This document shows, piece after piece, positions 34,805 through 43,718 of a stretch of 64,000 nucleotides of DNA. Where the stretch lies: the NCBI GenBank assembly GCA_007693785.1, contig RECY01000015.1:45332-109331 (forward strand), given 5' to 3'. The notes below the pieces were generated by a model, which did no database searches, was not told the DNA's origin, and saw only the letters and a program-made list of their open reading frames with translations. Position numbers and translations under genes: made by a program. Positions within the stretch are counted from its first letter, which is position 1. Every line of letters starts with the position of its first letter. The stretch is from Phycisphaerales bacterium (GTDB lineage Bacteria; Planctomycetota; Phycisphaerae; Phycisphaerales; UBA1924).

Positions 34805-34817
34805 GGCGGGCTCTGCC

Positions 34818-34907
34818 GGTGGCACAGCTCTCCGAGCTGTGTCGGGGCTCGGGTTGCCCAAGTTTCCCGTGAGAACCGGGGAACACAGCTCGGAGAGCTG
34901 TGCCACC
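34818..34907. repeat. perfect 25-bp inverted repeat between mqnC and efp
   Basis: The left arm 34818-34842 starts GGTGGCACAGCTCTCC and is the exact reverse complement of the right arm 34883-34907. A 40-bp loop separates them. The arms themselves contain the smaller palindrome ACAGCTC..GAGCTGT. It is a REP-like element, possibly also acting in mRNA end formation. Confidence 0.8.
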
Positions 34908-34964
34908 ACGGAAGCGAGCGTCCTACCATCCGCTCCTGTCCGCTGGATTTTGGAGCGTTCCGCG

Positions 34965-35528
34965 ATGAAAGCAACCGATCTCCGTCAAGGCCTCGGCGTC
35001 AAGATCGACGGCAAGCTCGCCGTCGCGACCGGCGTCGAGCACCGAACCCCCGGCAACCTCCGGGCCTTCATCCAGCTCAAGTACCGCGAGATCGTCTCCG
35101 GCAAAACCCTCGAAAAGCGACTCTCCTCCAGCGACGACATCGAGGTCGTCGAGCTCGACCGGCGCACGATGGAGTACCTCTACTCCGACAGCAACGGCGC
35201 CGTCTTCATGGACAGCGAGAACTACGACCAGATCACCATCCACGCCGACATCCTCGGCGATGCCCTGCTCTACCTCCGCCCCAACACCGAAGCGACCGTC
35301 TTGTGCAACGAGGGCAACCCGATCACGATCGAGCTCCCCTCGGCCGTCGAATTGACGGTCACCGAAACGCCCCCCGGCATCAAGGGCGCGACCGCGACCA
35401 ACCAGCTCAAAGAAGCCACCTGCGAGACCGGGCTCAAGATCCGCGTCCCGCCGTTCATCAACCCGGGCGAACTCGTCCGCATCTCCACAGCCGACGGCTC
35501 TTACATGGCCCGCGCGAAAGGCGACTGA
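34965..35528 (+). CDS. efp: elongation factor P
   Basis: 187-residue translation factor that relieves ribosome stalling at polyproline. KOW-like N-domain (residues 1-65), then two OB domains ending in MARAKGD. The tip of the N-domain loop reads HRTPGNLRAF: Asn31 occupies the place where E. coli has the modified Lys34 (KPGKGQAF), so the usual lysinylation site is missing. GGAG lies 9 nt upstream of ATG 34965. The proline-rich kinase and rod proteins nearby would be plausible clients. A strong hairpin follows the gene. Confidence 0.95.
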   Translation: MKATDLRQGLGVKIDGKLAVATGVEHRTPGNLRAFIQLKYREIVSGKTLEKRLSSSDDIEVVELDRRTMEYLYSDSNGAVFMDSENYDQITIHADILGDALLYLRPNTEATVLCNEGNPITIELPSAVELTVTETPPGIKGATATNQLKEATCETGLKIRVPPFINPGELVRISTADGSYMARAKGD

Positions 35529-35540
35529 AGCCTCTCCCAC

Positions 35541-35564
35541 GTGGCATGGGCGTCCCGCCCGTGC
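35541..35564. repeat. GC palindrome downstream of efp
   Basis: GTGGCATGGGCGTCCCGCCC (35541-35560) then GTGC: the same core as in mqnC at 34142. Short inverted symmetry GGGCG/CGCCC. Confidence 0.65.
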
Positions 35565-35600
35565 GAAGCTCGGGATCCAAATCATCCATGAGCTCATCAC

Positions 35601-35632
35601 GGGCCGCTCCGCCGAGCGGCCCGCGTTCTTTG
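35601..35632 (+). terminator. Rho-independent terminator of efp
   Basis: Perfect 9-bp stem GGGCCGCTC / GAGCGGCCC with CGCC loop (35601-35622), then GCGTTCTTT. Confidence 0.8.
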
Positions 35633-35749
35633 CACCGCTGAACCCGGGGCGATCGACCGCATAAACCACGTCCCGGCGTCGTTGGTACAACAATGCGAAC
35701 GCGGCCATGCCGCGGCGTTGTTTTTCGCTCGCATCCGGTCGGAGGCCCC

Positions 35750-37684
35750 ATGAAGATCCGAGGCCGAACGCTCGTCATCTGGTTCGTTGTGCTCTTCACC
35801 TTCGCCGGCGGCACGGCCGTCTGGCTCCGATACGCCGGCGGGCTCCAACGCCTCCAGCTCATGACCACCGGCATGGACGACTGGGTGGGGCGTCAGATCG
35901 TCAACATCGCCAACGCCTACCTCGTCCCGCAGATCGCGTTCGAGCGACTCGAATATCAGGCCCCCGCGACCGTCGTGCTCACCGGCGTCACCTTCACCGC
36001 GCCCGACGGCACGCGCGTCTTCGACGTCGGCTCGCTCACCGTCGAGCTCGCCGAGACGCCGCGCATCGGACGCCCGATCGCGATCGCCTCGCTGATCATC
36101 CAAGACGGCGAGGTGAACCTCATCCAGAACGAGGACGGCGACGGCTTCCGCGGGCTTCAGCCGCTCGTCAAAGGGCAAACCGAGCGCGAACGCGCCGCCG
36201 ACACACCCGGCACCAACCTCAGCGACGTGCTCGAGCTCCGCCAGGTCCGCATCATCAACGGCGGGCTCCGCCTCGACATGGGCCAGGGCGAGCCGATGGT
36301 CCTCCGCGAGCTCGAGCTCGCGCTCGATATCCGCCCGCTCGAGAGCGTCGCGCCCTCGGAGCGCGAGCCGGACGGGACGGCCGCGGGCGACGAGCGCCCG
36401 CGCCCCAGCGGGCCCGGTTGGTACGAGATGGCGCTGGACACGGGCCGCCCGCCGAACGCGGTGATCAAGGCCGACGCACGCCTCAACATCGATACGTTCG
36501 AGGTGGATCTCGCCTCGTCCACGATCACGCTGGACGTGACCGAGCAATCGATCGAGGCCCTCCCGCCGCAGATCCAATCGATCCTGCGCCAGTATCAGGC
36601 GAGCGGGGCCCTGCGGATCGAAGCGACGGGGCGCGTCCCCCTGCGCGATCTCAACGCCGGCAGCGCGAAGACCACGGTCACGCTCAACGACTTCAACGTC
36701 ACGCAGGGGGAGTTCCGCCTGCCCATCACCCGCCTGAGCACCGAGGCGACGCTCGATGGCGGCGTGGTCAACATCGCCAGCGGGGTCATCCGCATGCTCG
36801 GGGGCTCGGTCGCGTTCCGCGGCTCGCTGCCGCTCGAGCCCGGCGGGCGAGCCCAGATCGACTGGACCGCGAACCGGCTCGAGCTCGAGAACCTCCTCGC
36901 CGCCCGTACGCCGGGGGGCGGCGCGTCGCCCGAGACGCCCGGCACGCCGGTTGAAAGGGACGCCGGGGCAGAATCGCCCATCGCCAGCGCCGCGCCCAGC
37001 GCCGGGAATACCGATGCCCAGCCCCCGCCCGATGGCTCCGGCACCCGGAGCGCGACGCCCGCGACGCGCTCTCGTCTCGCGGGGCGCCTCTCTGGGGAGG
37101 GGGTCGCGAGTTTCGAGCCCAACGAGGTCTTCGCGTCGATCGGCGGCGACGGTGCGATCGAGGTCAGCGACGGGCGGCTGCTGATGATCCCGGGGCTGAC
37201 CCAGCTCGCGCAGGTCATGAACGTCGGGCAGCGGCTGACCGGCGACACGAGCCGCAACCACCGGTTGTCCGCCCGGTTCGAGCTCACGCCAGAGGGCATC
37301 CGTGTCAACGAGAGCGCGCTGGTCACCAACGCGCTCGCCGCCCGAGCGACGGGGATGATCAGCTACAAGGCCGTGCTCGACCTGTCGGCCAACGCCGGGC
37401 CTATGGAGCGTGTGCAGGCGGCTCTCGGCCCGATCGGCGACGTGTTCGGCAACATTACCGATCGCCTCGTGACCTATCGCATCCGCGGCCCGATGGGCGA
37501 TCCCAGCGTGAGCGTCGCCGCCGGGCGAGGCGACCAGCACCGCCCCGAGCAAGATCGCCAACGCGCCGAACGCGAAGCCCAACGCGCCCGAAGCGCGGAC
37601 CCCGCCCCCGAAACCGAGCCGGAGCCCGCGCCGGAACCTCCACCAGAGCCAAGCCCCGAGCCCCCGCCGGGCGGGCGTCGATGA
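35750..37684 (+). CDS. AsmA-like inner-membrane protein
   Basis: 644-residue protein anchored by one N-terminal helix (RTLVIWFVVLFTFAGGTAVWL) with the bulk in the periplasm. The AsmA/DUF748-type pattern appears as repeated beta-strand blocks such as LTGVTFTAPDGTRVFDVGSLTVEL near 80 and LSARFELTPEGIRVNESALVTNALAARATGMISY near 510. Members are thought to move phospholipid or shape the outer membrane. The tail is Pro/Glu-rich (EPAPEPPPEPSPEPPPGG). GGAGG precedes ATG 35750. Its stop overlaps the aroK start by ATGA. Confidence 0.75.
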   Translation: MKIRGRTLVIWFVVLFTFAGGTAVWLRYAGGLQRLQLMTTGMDDWVGRQIVNIANAYLVPQIAFERLEYQAPATVVLTGVTFTAPDGTRVFDVGSLTVELAETPRIGRPIAIASLIIQDGEVNLIQNEDGDGFRGLQPLVKGQTERERAADTPGTNLSDVLELRQVRIINGGLRLDMGQGEPMVLRELELALDIRPLESVAPSEREPDGTAAGDERPRPSGPGWYEMALDTGRPPNAVIKADARLNIDTFEVDLASSTITLDVTEQSIEALPPQIQSILRQYQASGALRIEATGRVPLRDLNAGSAKTTVTLNDFNVTQGEFRLPITRLSTEATLDGGVVNIASGVIRMLGGSVAFRGSLPLEPGGRAQIDWTANRLELENLLAARTPGGGASPETPGTPVERDAGAESPIASAAPSAGNTDAQPPPDGSGTRSATPATRSRLAGRLSGEGVASFEPNEVFASIGGDGAIEVSDGRLLMIPGLTQLAQVMNVGQRLTGDTSRNHRLSARFELTPEGIRVNESALVTNALAARATGMISYKAVLDLSANAGPMERVQAALGPIGDVFGNITDRLVTYRIRGPMGDPSVSVAAGRGDQHRPEQDRQRAEREAQRARSADPAPETEPEPAPEPPPEPSPEPPPGGRR

Positions 37685-38253
37685 GCGTCCCCAGGCCCGA
37701 TCTCATCCTCCTCGGCCTGCCCGGCTCGGGCAAGACCACCCTCGCCGAGCGACTGGGGCGCGAGCTGGGCCGCCCCGTCATCGACCTCGACGACCGCGCG
37801 CCCGCGTACGCCGGCTGCTCAACCATCGCGGAAGTGTTCGAGCGTCTCGGCGAGGCGAGCTTCCGCGACGCCGAGACACGCGCCCTTGCCGACGTCCTCG
37901 ACGCGCAGGACGCCGACGCCCCGCGCATCATCGCCCTCGGCGGCGGGACACCCACCGCCGCCACGCTCGACGCCTCGATCGCCGCCGCCGACCTGCTCCG
38001 GCTCGCCCAAGACGAGCGACGCGCCATCCTGGTCTACCTCCGCCTCAGCACCCCGTCCCTGATCGCCCGCCTCGAACAAGCCGACAACCACCACCGCCCC
38101 ACCCTGACTTCCCCCACCGGCCTCGCCGCCCTCGAAGCCATCCACCACACCCGCGACCCGCTCTACCAAGCCCTCGCCGGCGCGACGATCGAGTGCGATG
38201 ACCTGAACGAAGCGCAAAGCGTGGAAGCCGTCCTGCGAGCGTCCCGAGCCTGA
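37681..38253 (+). CDS. aroK: shikimate kinase
   Basis: 190-residue ATP:shikimate 3-phosphotransferase of aromatic amino-acid synthesis. Walker A is GLPGSGKT (residues 12-19), the shikimate Asp is in IDLDDRAP, FR at SFRDAETRAL, and the adenine lid region is LGGGTPT (the usual GGG motif). The C-terminal arginine is in HTRDPLYQ. Starts within the AsmA-like stop (ATGA), so coupled to it. trpF lies next, on the other strand. Confidence 0.93.
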   Translation: MSVPRPDLILLGLPGSGKTTLAERLGRELGRPVIDLDDRAPAYAGCSTIAEVFERLGEASFRDAETRALADVLDAQDADAPRIIALGGGTPTAATLDASIAAADLLRLAQDERRAILVYLRLSTPSLIARLEQADNHHRPTLTSPTGLAALEAIHHTRDPLYQALAGATIECDDLNEAQSVEAVLRASRA

Positions 38254-38294
38254 TCACACAATCACGATGACGCCCCCGCGCACCAGCGACTGCC

Positions 38295-38936
38295 TTAACC
38301 CGCGTCGGCGGCGTGCACGGCTTCGCAGAACGCCGCGATCAGGCCCGCGTCTTTCACCCCAGGCTCGCGCTCCACGCCGCTGGAGACGTCCACGCCGTAC
38401 GGGCGCACGGTGCGGATCGCCCCCGCGACGTTCTCCGGCGTCAGCCCGCCCGCCAGGATCACCCGCGTCTCCACGCCCGCGATCGCCTCCGCGACCGACG
38501 CCCAGTCCAGCACCTCGCCCGAGCCGGGAGCCGGGCCGTCGATCAGCACCGCCTCCACGTCCGGCATCGCGCTCCAGCGCTCGACCTCGCCACGGAGCGC
38601 CGCCACCCCGCGACCCGGATCGAACCGCACCGCCTTGATCGCCGGCCCGCACGCCTCCACCAGGCGCTCGTCCTCGTCACCGTGCAGCTGCGTGTGCACC
38701 GTCGGGCAGCGTTGCTCGAGCTCCGTAAACGCGTTCACGTCCTCCACAACGTAGACGCCGACCGAGGCGACAAACGGCGGGAGCGACGCCATCACCTCGA
38801 ACGCCTCGTCCGGGTCGATGTACCGCGTGCTCCCGCGGACGAACACGAAGCCGACCGCGTCCGCCCCCGCTTCGGCCGCGACCATCGCCGTCCCCGCGTC
38901 GCGCACCCCGCAGATCTTGATCCGTGTCCGAGCCAT
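38295..38936 (-). CDS. trpF: phosphoribosylanthranilate isomerase
   Basis: 213-residue (beta/alpha)8 enzyme of tryptophan synthesis. ICGVRD at residues 7-12 carries the catalytic Cys, DAVGFVF and STRYI follow, VHTQLHGDE is the usual QLHG, and the C-terminal VDVSSGVEREPGVKD carries the phosphate site. GGAG lies 9 nt upstream of ATG 38936. Convergent with aroK, 41 bp between stops. Confidence 0.94.
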   Translation of the reverse strand: MARTRIKICGVRDAGTAMVAAEAGADAVGFVFVRGSTRYIDPDEAFEVMASLPPFVASVGVYVVEDVNAFTELEQRCPTVHTQLHGDEDERLVEACGPAIKAVRFDPGRGVAALRGEVERWSAMPDVEAVLIDGPAPGSGEVLDWASVAEAIAGVETRVILAGGLTPENVAGAIRTVRPYGVDVSSGVEREPGVKDAGLIAAFCEAVHAADAG

Positions 38937-39012
38937 GCCCCGCTCTCCTCTCTTGCGCCGCATCGGCGCTCCCGCTCGAATCCGCCCCGACCCAGTTCCT
39001 TCACCCGGTTCG

Positions 39013-40182
39013 TCAACCCAGCTCTTCGATCAGCGCCTCGGCCAGGCCCCGGTCCTCCGCGTCGCGCACCGATTCCCTGGCGCGCAGGAGCTGCGCACGA
39101 GCCGCGACCGGGTCGTTGAGGTACCGCGCCAGCACGAGCCCGAGCATGAGCCGCACCCGTGGCGCCTGCGCATCGTGCGGGTACGCGTCCAAAAACCGCT
39201 CGTACGCTTTCGCCGCCGTGGCGTGGTCGCCGCGGTTGAACAGCGCGTTCGCGACGCCGAGCTGCGCATCCTTGGACATCGTCGCCGCCCCCGGCGTCGC
39301 GCCGAACGCGCGGAGCAACTCGGTGTAGGCATCGGCGGCTCGATCGAACGCCCCCGCGCTCGCGGCCGAGGCGACCGCCGTCCGCGCCGCGGTCAGCTTC
39401 GGATCCGGCTCGCTCGCCTCGGGCTTCTTCCGCGCCGGGCGATCGGGCTCCCGCTCGCGCGCGCGATCGACGGGCGCGACACGCCCGCGTCGACGCGCGT
39501 CGATCCCCGCGGCCGCGTGAAACTGCTTCCGACGCGAGTGGTGCTTCATCAGACTCAGCAGGTCGTACGGCTCCCGCGGCACGATCCGCAACCCGAGCAG
39601 CCCCATCGCGACCGCCGCCCCGAACGCGTACCCGCCCAGGTGGGCCGAGAACGCCACGTTGCTCCCCCGCGCCACGCTGAAGCCCATCAGGTCGTAGACC
39701 ACCTTGAACGCGATGAACCACCACGCCTTGATCGAAAAGATCCCGATGATGATGAACAGGAACAGGATCTTGATGTGCACCCGCGGGAAGAGCACCAAGA
39801 ACGCGCCCGTCACCCCCGCGACCGCGCCGCTTGCGCCGATCAGACGCCCCCCCTGGTCAAACGCCGCAAACGCCCACCCCGCGACGGCCCCCGACACCAG
39901 ATAAAACAGCAAAAACCCAAACCGCCCGAGACGATCCTCCACGTCCGGCCCGAACACCCACAGGAACAGCATGTTCCCGAGAATGTGCATCATCCCCCCG
40001 TGCAGGAACGCGTACCCCACCCACCCCCAGGGCGTCGGCCTCGCGGTGTCCAGGATCAGCGCCCCCTCGTACGCCTCCCCGATCGCGAGATAGAGAATCT
40101 GGGAAAGCAGGGTCAACGCGATCAGCGCGGGGGTGATCACGGGCGGTCGGCGTCGGGCACGGTCGCTGCGCAGGGGGAGCAT
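39013..40182 (-). CDS. rhomboid-family intramembrane serine protease with C-terminal TPR-like domain
   Basis: 389-residue protein. Six-helix rhomboid core (about 15-200) with HGGMMHILGN, the serine motif GASG (Ser118) and His181 in FSAHLGGYAFGA. A basic, Arg/Lys-rich linker (about 205-280) leads to a helical domain with ASAGAFDRAADAYTELLRAF and FNRGDHATAAKAYERFLDAYP, two TPR-type repeats likely to bind partners in the cytoplasm. The ATG at 40182 is used; upstream codons are frame noise. Substrate unknown. Confidence 0.9.
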   Translation of the reverse strand: MLPLRSDRARRRPPVITPALIALTLLSQILYLAIGEAYEGALILDTARPTPWGWVGYAFLHGGMMHILGNMLFLWVFGPDVEDRLGRFGFLLFYLVSGAVAGWAFAAFDQGGRLIGASGAVAGVTGAFLVLFPRVHIKILFLFIIIGIFSIKAWWFIAFKVVYDLMGFSVARGSNVAFSAHLGGYAFGAAVAMGLLGLRIVPREPYDLLSLMKHHSRRKQFHAAAGIDARRRGRVAPVDRAREREPDRPARKKPEASEPDPKLTAARTAVASAASAGAFDRAADAYTELLRAFGATPGAATMSKDAQLGVANALFNRGDHATAAKAYERFLDAYPHDAQAPRVRLMLGLVLARYLNDPVAARAQLLRARESVRDAEDRGLAEALIEELG

Positions 40183-40418
40183 CTGGCGGCATCCTATGGC
40201 CCGCCCCGTTCCGGCGGGCCCCGACCCGTCCACCTCATCCAAACCCGTTCCGGCGACGAAAATTCGCACCCCGGGCAGCCGCACCCACCCATCCGCCCCG
40301 GACGCGGGCGGGTCTCCGGTCCGGTTCCTATAGTCCCGTCCTGATTCCCGCGGCTGGCCCGGTGCCCGGCATCGCCCGCCGCTCAGACAACGCAACACCA
40401 AACCGCGTCGGAGGATGC

Positions 40419-41549
40419 ATGAGCGACTACAGCAAGGGGCTCGAGGGCGTCGTGGCCGCCGAAACCGAGATGTCCTTCATCGACGGGCAGAAGGGCGTGC
40501 TCGAGTACGTCGGCATCCCCATCGGCGAGCTCAGCAGCAAGAGCACCTTCGAGGAAACCGTCTTCCTCCTCTGGAACAAGCGCCTCCCGACCAAGAGCGA
40601 GCTCGAAACCTTCAACAAGGATCTCCGGGCGGCCTACACCCTCCCCCAGACCATGATCGACCGCATCAAGGCCCTCCCCAAAGAGGCCCACCCGATGCAC
40701 GCCCTCCGCACCCTCGTCAGCGCCCTCGCACTCGACGACAAAGACCCCAACAACATCGAGCTCGACGTCCTCCGCCACAAGAGCGTCACCATCCTCGGGC
40801 ACGCCCCCACGCTCATCGCCTACTTCGACCGCCACCGGCGCGGGCTGGACTTCATCAAGCCCGACACCAGCCTCGGCTTCGCCCAGAACTTCCTCTACAT
40901 GCTCAACGGCGAGAAGCCGACCGAGACCATGGCCCGTGCCTTCGACATCTGCATGATCCTCCACGCCGACCACGGGTTCAACAACTCCACCTTCGCCGCC
41001 AAGGTCATCATCAGCACCCTCAGCGACGTCTACTCCGCCCTCACCGGCGCGATCGGCAGCCTCCGCGGGCCGCTCCACGGCGGCGCCAACGAGGGCGTCA
41101 TGGTCATGCTCAACGAGATCGGCTCGGTCGACGAGGCCGAGGCCTACGTCATGGGCAAGCTCGAGCGCAAGGACAAGATCATGGGCTTCGGACACCGCGT
41201 CTACAAGGCGAAGGACCCGCGCGCGACCGACCTCCAAAAGCTCGCCAAGCAGCTCGCCGAGGACACCGGCAACAGCGAGCTCTACGCCAAGAGCCACCGC
41301 ATCGAAGAGATCATGGAGCGCGAGGTCGCGAGCAAGGGCATCTACCCCAACGTCGATTTCTACTCCGCGACGACGTACCACTGCATCGGGCTCAAGCTCG
41401 ACCTGTTCACGCCGATGTTCGCGATGAGCCGCATCGGCGGGTGGTGCGGGCACCTCCTCGAGCAGCTCGAGGACAACCGCCTCTTCCGCCCCGCCGCCAA
41501 GTACGTCGGCCCCCACGAGGTCGCCTACACGCCGATCGACCAGCGGTAA
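40419..41549 (+). CDS. gltA: citrate synthase
   Basis: 376-residue enzyme joining acetyl-CoA and oxaloacetate. The catalytic trio is His220 (GPLHGGANEGV), His259 (GFGHRVYKAKDPRA) and Asp313 (NVDFYSA). It is the short, non-hexameric-length type. GGAGG is just before ATG 40419. A 2-methylcitrate synthase is possible but no prp genes are near. The gene ends at a stem-loop (41591-41626) that overlaps the next promoter. Confidence 0.95.
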   Translation: MSDYSKGLEGVVAAETEMSFIDGQKGVLEYVGIPIGELSSKSTFEETVFLLWNKRLPTKSELETFNKDLRAAYTLPQTMIDRIKALPKEAHPMHALRTLVSALALDDKDPNNIELDVLRHKSVTILGHAPTLIAYFDRHRRGLDFIKPDTSLGFAQNFLYMLNGEKPTETMARAFDICMILHADHGFNNSTFAAKVIISTLSDVYSALTGAIGSLRGPLHGGANEGVMVMLNEIGSVDEAEAYVMGKLERKDKIMGFGHRVYKAKDPRATDLQKLAKQLAEDTGNSELYAKSHRIEEIMEREVASKGIYPNVDFYSATTYHCIGLKLDLFTPMFAMSRIGGWCGHLLEQLEDNRLFRPAAKYVGPHEVAYTPIDQR

Positions 41550-41581
41550 TCCCCAGTTTCCAACCGCTTCCCAGCCGATTC

Positions 41582-41609
41582 TTGAACATCAACACCCCTT
41601 CGGTACACT
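41582..41609 (+). promoter_or_regulatory. sigma-70-like promoter upstream of a small membrane-protein gene
   Basis: TTGAAC (41582-41587) and TACACT (41604-41609) with a 16-bp spacer, 20 bp before the start at 41630. Confidence 0.5.
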
Positions 41610-41628
41610 GAGCCCGGAGGGGTGTTTT
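41591..41628 (+). terminator. hairpin between gltA and the next gene
   Basis: AACACCCCT (41591-41599) pairs with AGGGGTGTT (41618-41626), then TT. It lies over the promoter just listed, and the ATG follows the T-run directly, so it may be a terminator or a leader structure. Confidence 0.55.
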
Positions 41629-41629
41629 C

Positions 41630-42187
41630 ATGCGCGAACGAGCACACAGCATCGCGACGCCGGGCGACCGATTCGATGACGGGCCGGACGCGCGAAACCC
41701 GCTCACCGTGTCGTGGAGCCGCCTGCCCGTGTGGGCGCAGTGGGCCTTCGCGCTCCCGGTCGCGATCGTCGCGGCTCAGCTCCTCCGCTGGGTGCTCCGA
41801 CTCATCGTCGGCCTCGGGCTCGCGGTCACCTCGGCCCCGGAATGGCTCTTCCTCTCCGCGGCCTTCGCGATCGACGCGACCGTCGTCGCTCTCTTCGTCT
41901 TCCTGCTCTGGAGCTTCGTCCCACGCCGCCGAACGCGATGCGTCGCGATCGTGCTGGGCACGTGGTCGGTCTTGGCCGTCGCCTTTTTCGTGCTGATGCA
42001 GTGGGGCGCGGCGCGGGCCGCGGCTCAGGGCGGCGACGCCTTCCGCCCCGAGGTATGGCGGTGGATCTGGTCCCAGCTCGCCCTGGTCACGCTCGCCTGG
42101 CTCGTGCTCGCGCATCTCCGCCGAGCGTCCCGCCCGGAGCCGGACGACCGCCCGTTCGCCGACCATCCCGCCGGATCGCTCTCATAA
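41630..42187 (+). CDS. hypothetical four-helix membrane protein
   Basis: 185 residues with four hydrophobic segments (about 33-55, 58-90, 96-118, 130-155). No conserved motif recognised. The ATG at 41630 follows the T-run of a hairpin with no ribosome site apart from AGGGG within the stem. It is next to the lipoprotein and NYN genes on the other strand. Confidence 0.65.
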   Translation: MRERAHSIATPGDRFDDGPDARNPLTVSWSRLPVWAQWAFALPVAIVAAQLLRWVLRLIVGLGLAVTSAPEWLFLSAAFAIDATVVALFVFLLWSFVPRRRTRCVAIVLGTWSVLAVAFFVLMQWGAARAAAQGGDAFRPEVWRWIWSQLALVTLAWLVLAHLRRASRPEPDDRPFADHPAGSLS

Positions 42188-42205
42188 CCGGTGCTCGCCG
42201 CGGGC

Positions 42206-42628
42206 TTACAGCCCGATCCGGCGCAGCATCTCGTCCAGGATCGCTCGGCTCGCCGCCTCGTTCCCGAACCGCCCGACCTTCACCGTCACCATCGTCCCGT
42301 CCGACTCCAGCTTCGCCCGCACCGTCACCGGGTCGCGGACGGTCACCGGGCGGCGCACCACCGCGTGCGGCGGCTCGGCCCGGAGCACCCCAAGCTCGTC
42401 GGTCACGTCCCGCTGCGTGATCGTGTACCCGCGACGACGGAGCGTCTCCTCGGCCGCCGCCACCGCCCCCGGCACACGCGCCGTCATCGGCAGCTGCGAC
42501 GCCAGCGTCCCGTTCGCGTACACGCCGTAGACCGACCGCTCCCCGCCCTGCTCGCGGATCGTGGGGCGTTGGCACGCGGGCAGGGCGCACGCGATCGCGA
42601 GCAGCAGCACCGCTGCGGTGTGGTTCAT
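42206..42628 (-). CDS. small lipoprotein
   Basis: 140 residues. Signal peptide with lipobox ending LPAC (Cys19), so it is probably lipidated and attached to a membrane. The remainder has a mixed fold (MTARVPGAVAAAEETLRRRGYTI, then VTVRAKLESDGTMVTVKVGRFGNEAASR), resembling DUF3568-type periplasmic lipoproteins. Start overlaps the stop of the NYN gene by ATGA. Function unknown. Confidence 0.75.
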   Translation of the reverse strand: MNHTAAVLLLAIACALPACQRPTIREQGGERSVYGVYANGTLASQLPMTARVPGAVAAAEETLRRRGYTITQRDVTDELGVLRAEPPHAVVRRPVTVRDPVTVRAKLESDGTMVTVKVGRFGNEAASRAILDEMLRRIGL

Positions 42629-43587
42629 CGCCCGGGTTGGTCGAAGCCGTCGAGCCATCGCTGCATCTCCAGATCGTCCGGCGAGACCGCGCCGCGCCAT
42701 TCTTCAGCGAGCAGCCTCGCCAGCGCCTCGTCCACCGGCGCGGGCGACTGCCCGCTCGGGAGCCCGTGCCCGGTCTTCTTCGGGGAGGACTTCCGAGCCG
42801 GCGCCGGCGTGGGCTCCGCCGGGACCTGTTTTGCCGAGCCCGGCCTCGGCCCGGCGGCGCGGACCCGGGCCGCCTGGGCCGCTCGCTCCTGCCCCGCCGC
42901 CTCGATCAACGCCTGAGCCCCGGGGCCGAACTCCCCGAGCCAGCGATGCACGCTCTGCACGTCCAGAGGGACCTCCTCGGCGAACGCCGGGCGACCCGGG
43001 CGAGCCCCCGCCCGACGCCCCGCGACGCCCGACTTCGCGTCGTGGACGAGCTGGGTCAGGAACTTGGGCGAGTCGAGCCACGCGCCCCCCGCACGCCCGG
43101 CCGCCACCTTCAGGCGACGATCGCTCGAGACCACCAGCACCCGGCGAGCCGCCGAATACGCCGACAGCACACGCTCGATCTCGTCGTCCGCCTCCCGCCC
43201 GGGCCCGGCGTACACGATCTCGCACCCCGCCACCATACCCCCGGATCGAGGCCCACCCCGACCACTCGCGCCGCTCGGGCCGCTCGGGCCGCTCGGGCCG
43301 CCGGATGGGCCCCGCGAACCACCCTTCGCCCCCTTCTTGCCGGCTTTGCCCCGCAGCCGGTCCGTAGCCTGCCGACGCGGCTCGAGAGCCGCCTCGGTTC
43401 CAGCAAAACCAGTGTTTTCGCCTGGAACCGCGCCCGGCTTCACCCCGTCGCAGACCAGGCGCACCTCGCGGCTCCGATACCGGCTCCGCGCGATCAGCTC
43501 CGCAAGCCCGCTCGGCTCCAGACCCGCCAGCTCCGGCGGCAACACCCCGGTCACATGCAGCACGTTGTACGTGTCGATCAACAGCAC
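42625..43587 (-). CDS. NYN-domain nuclease (YacP-like) with low-complexity insert
   Basis: 320 residues. PIN/NYN-type acidic site: LLIDTYNVL (Asp5), RLVCDGV, ADDEIERVL and VVSSDRRLK, as in Rae1/YacP RNases. A Gly/Pro/Ser/Lys insert (about 77-115), coded by a tandem 9-bp repeat, interrupts the domain, and a second disordered stretch with a C-terminal acidic helix follows. GTG start at 43587. It overlaps the lipoprotein gene by ATGA. The likely role is mRNA or ribosome-associated RNA cleavage (inferred). Confidence 0.82.
   Translation of the reverse strand: MLLIDTYNVLHVTGVLPPELAGLEPSGLAELIARSRYRSREVRLVCDGVKPGAVPGENTGFAGTEAALEPRRQATDRLRGKAGKKGAKGGSRGPSGGPSGPSGPSGASGRGGPRSGGMVAGCEIVYAGPGREADDEIERVLSAYSAARRVLVVSSDRRLKVAAGRAGGAWLDSPKFLTQLVHDAKSGVAGRRAGARPGRPAFAEEVPLDVQSVHRWLGEFGPGAQALIEAAGQERAAQAARVRAAGPRPGSAKQVPAEPTPAPARKSSPKKTGHGLPSGQSPAPVDEALARLLAEEWRGAVSPDDLEMQRWLDGFDQPGR
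43255..43312. repeat. tandem 9-bp repeat inside the NYN gene
   Basis: The unit CCGCTCGGG repeats about four times (43266-43310 with flanking variants), coding GPS units on the minus strand. Copy number could change without a frameshift. Confidence 0.6.
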
Positions 43588-43616
43588 AGCCCCACCCTAG
43601 CGTGCTCAACCCTCGC

Positions 43617-43645
43617 TTGATTCGCCCCGACCGGCGGGCTTTACT
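43617..43645 (+). promoter_or_regulatory. sigma-70-like promoter of rpsU
   Basis: TTGATT (43617-43622) and TTTACT (43640-43645) with a 17-bp spacer, ~70 bp before rpsU. Confidence 0.55.
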
Positions 43646-43718
43646 TCCAGCCCGGCGGGCAAGGGCCCGTCACTGAAACACCGAACCAGGACCCGAGCAG
43701 CGACCCGAAGGAGTGTTC

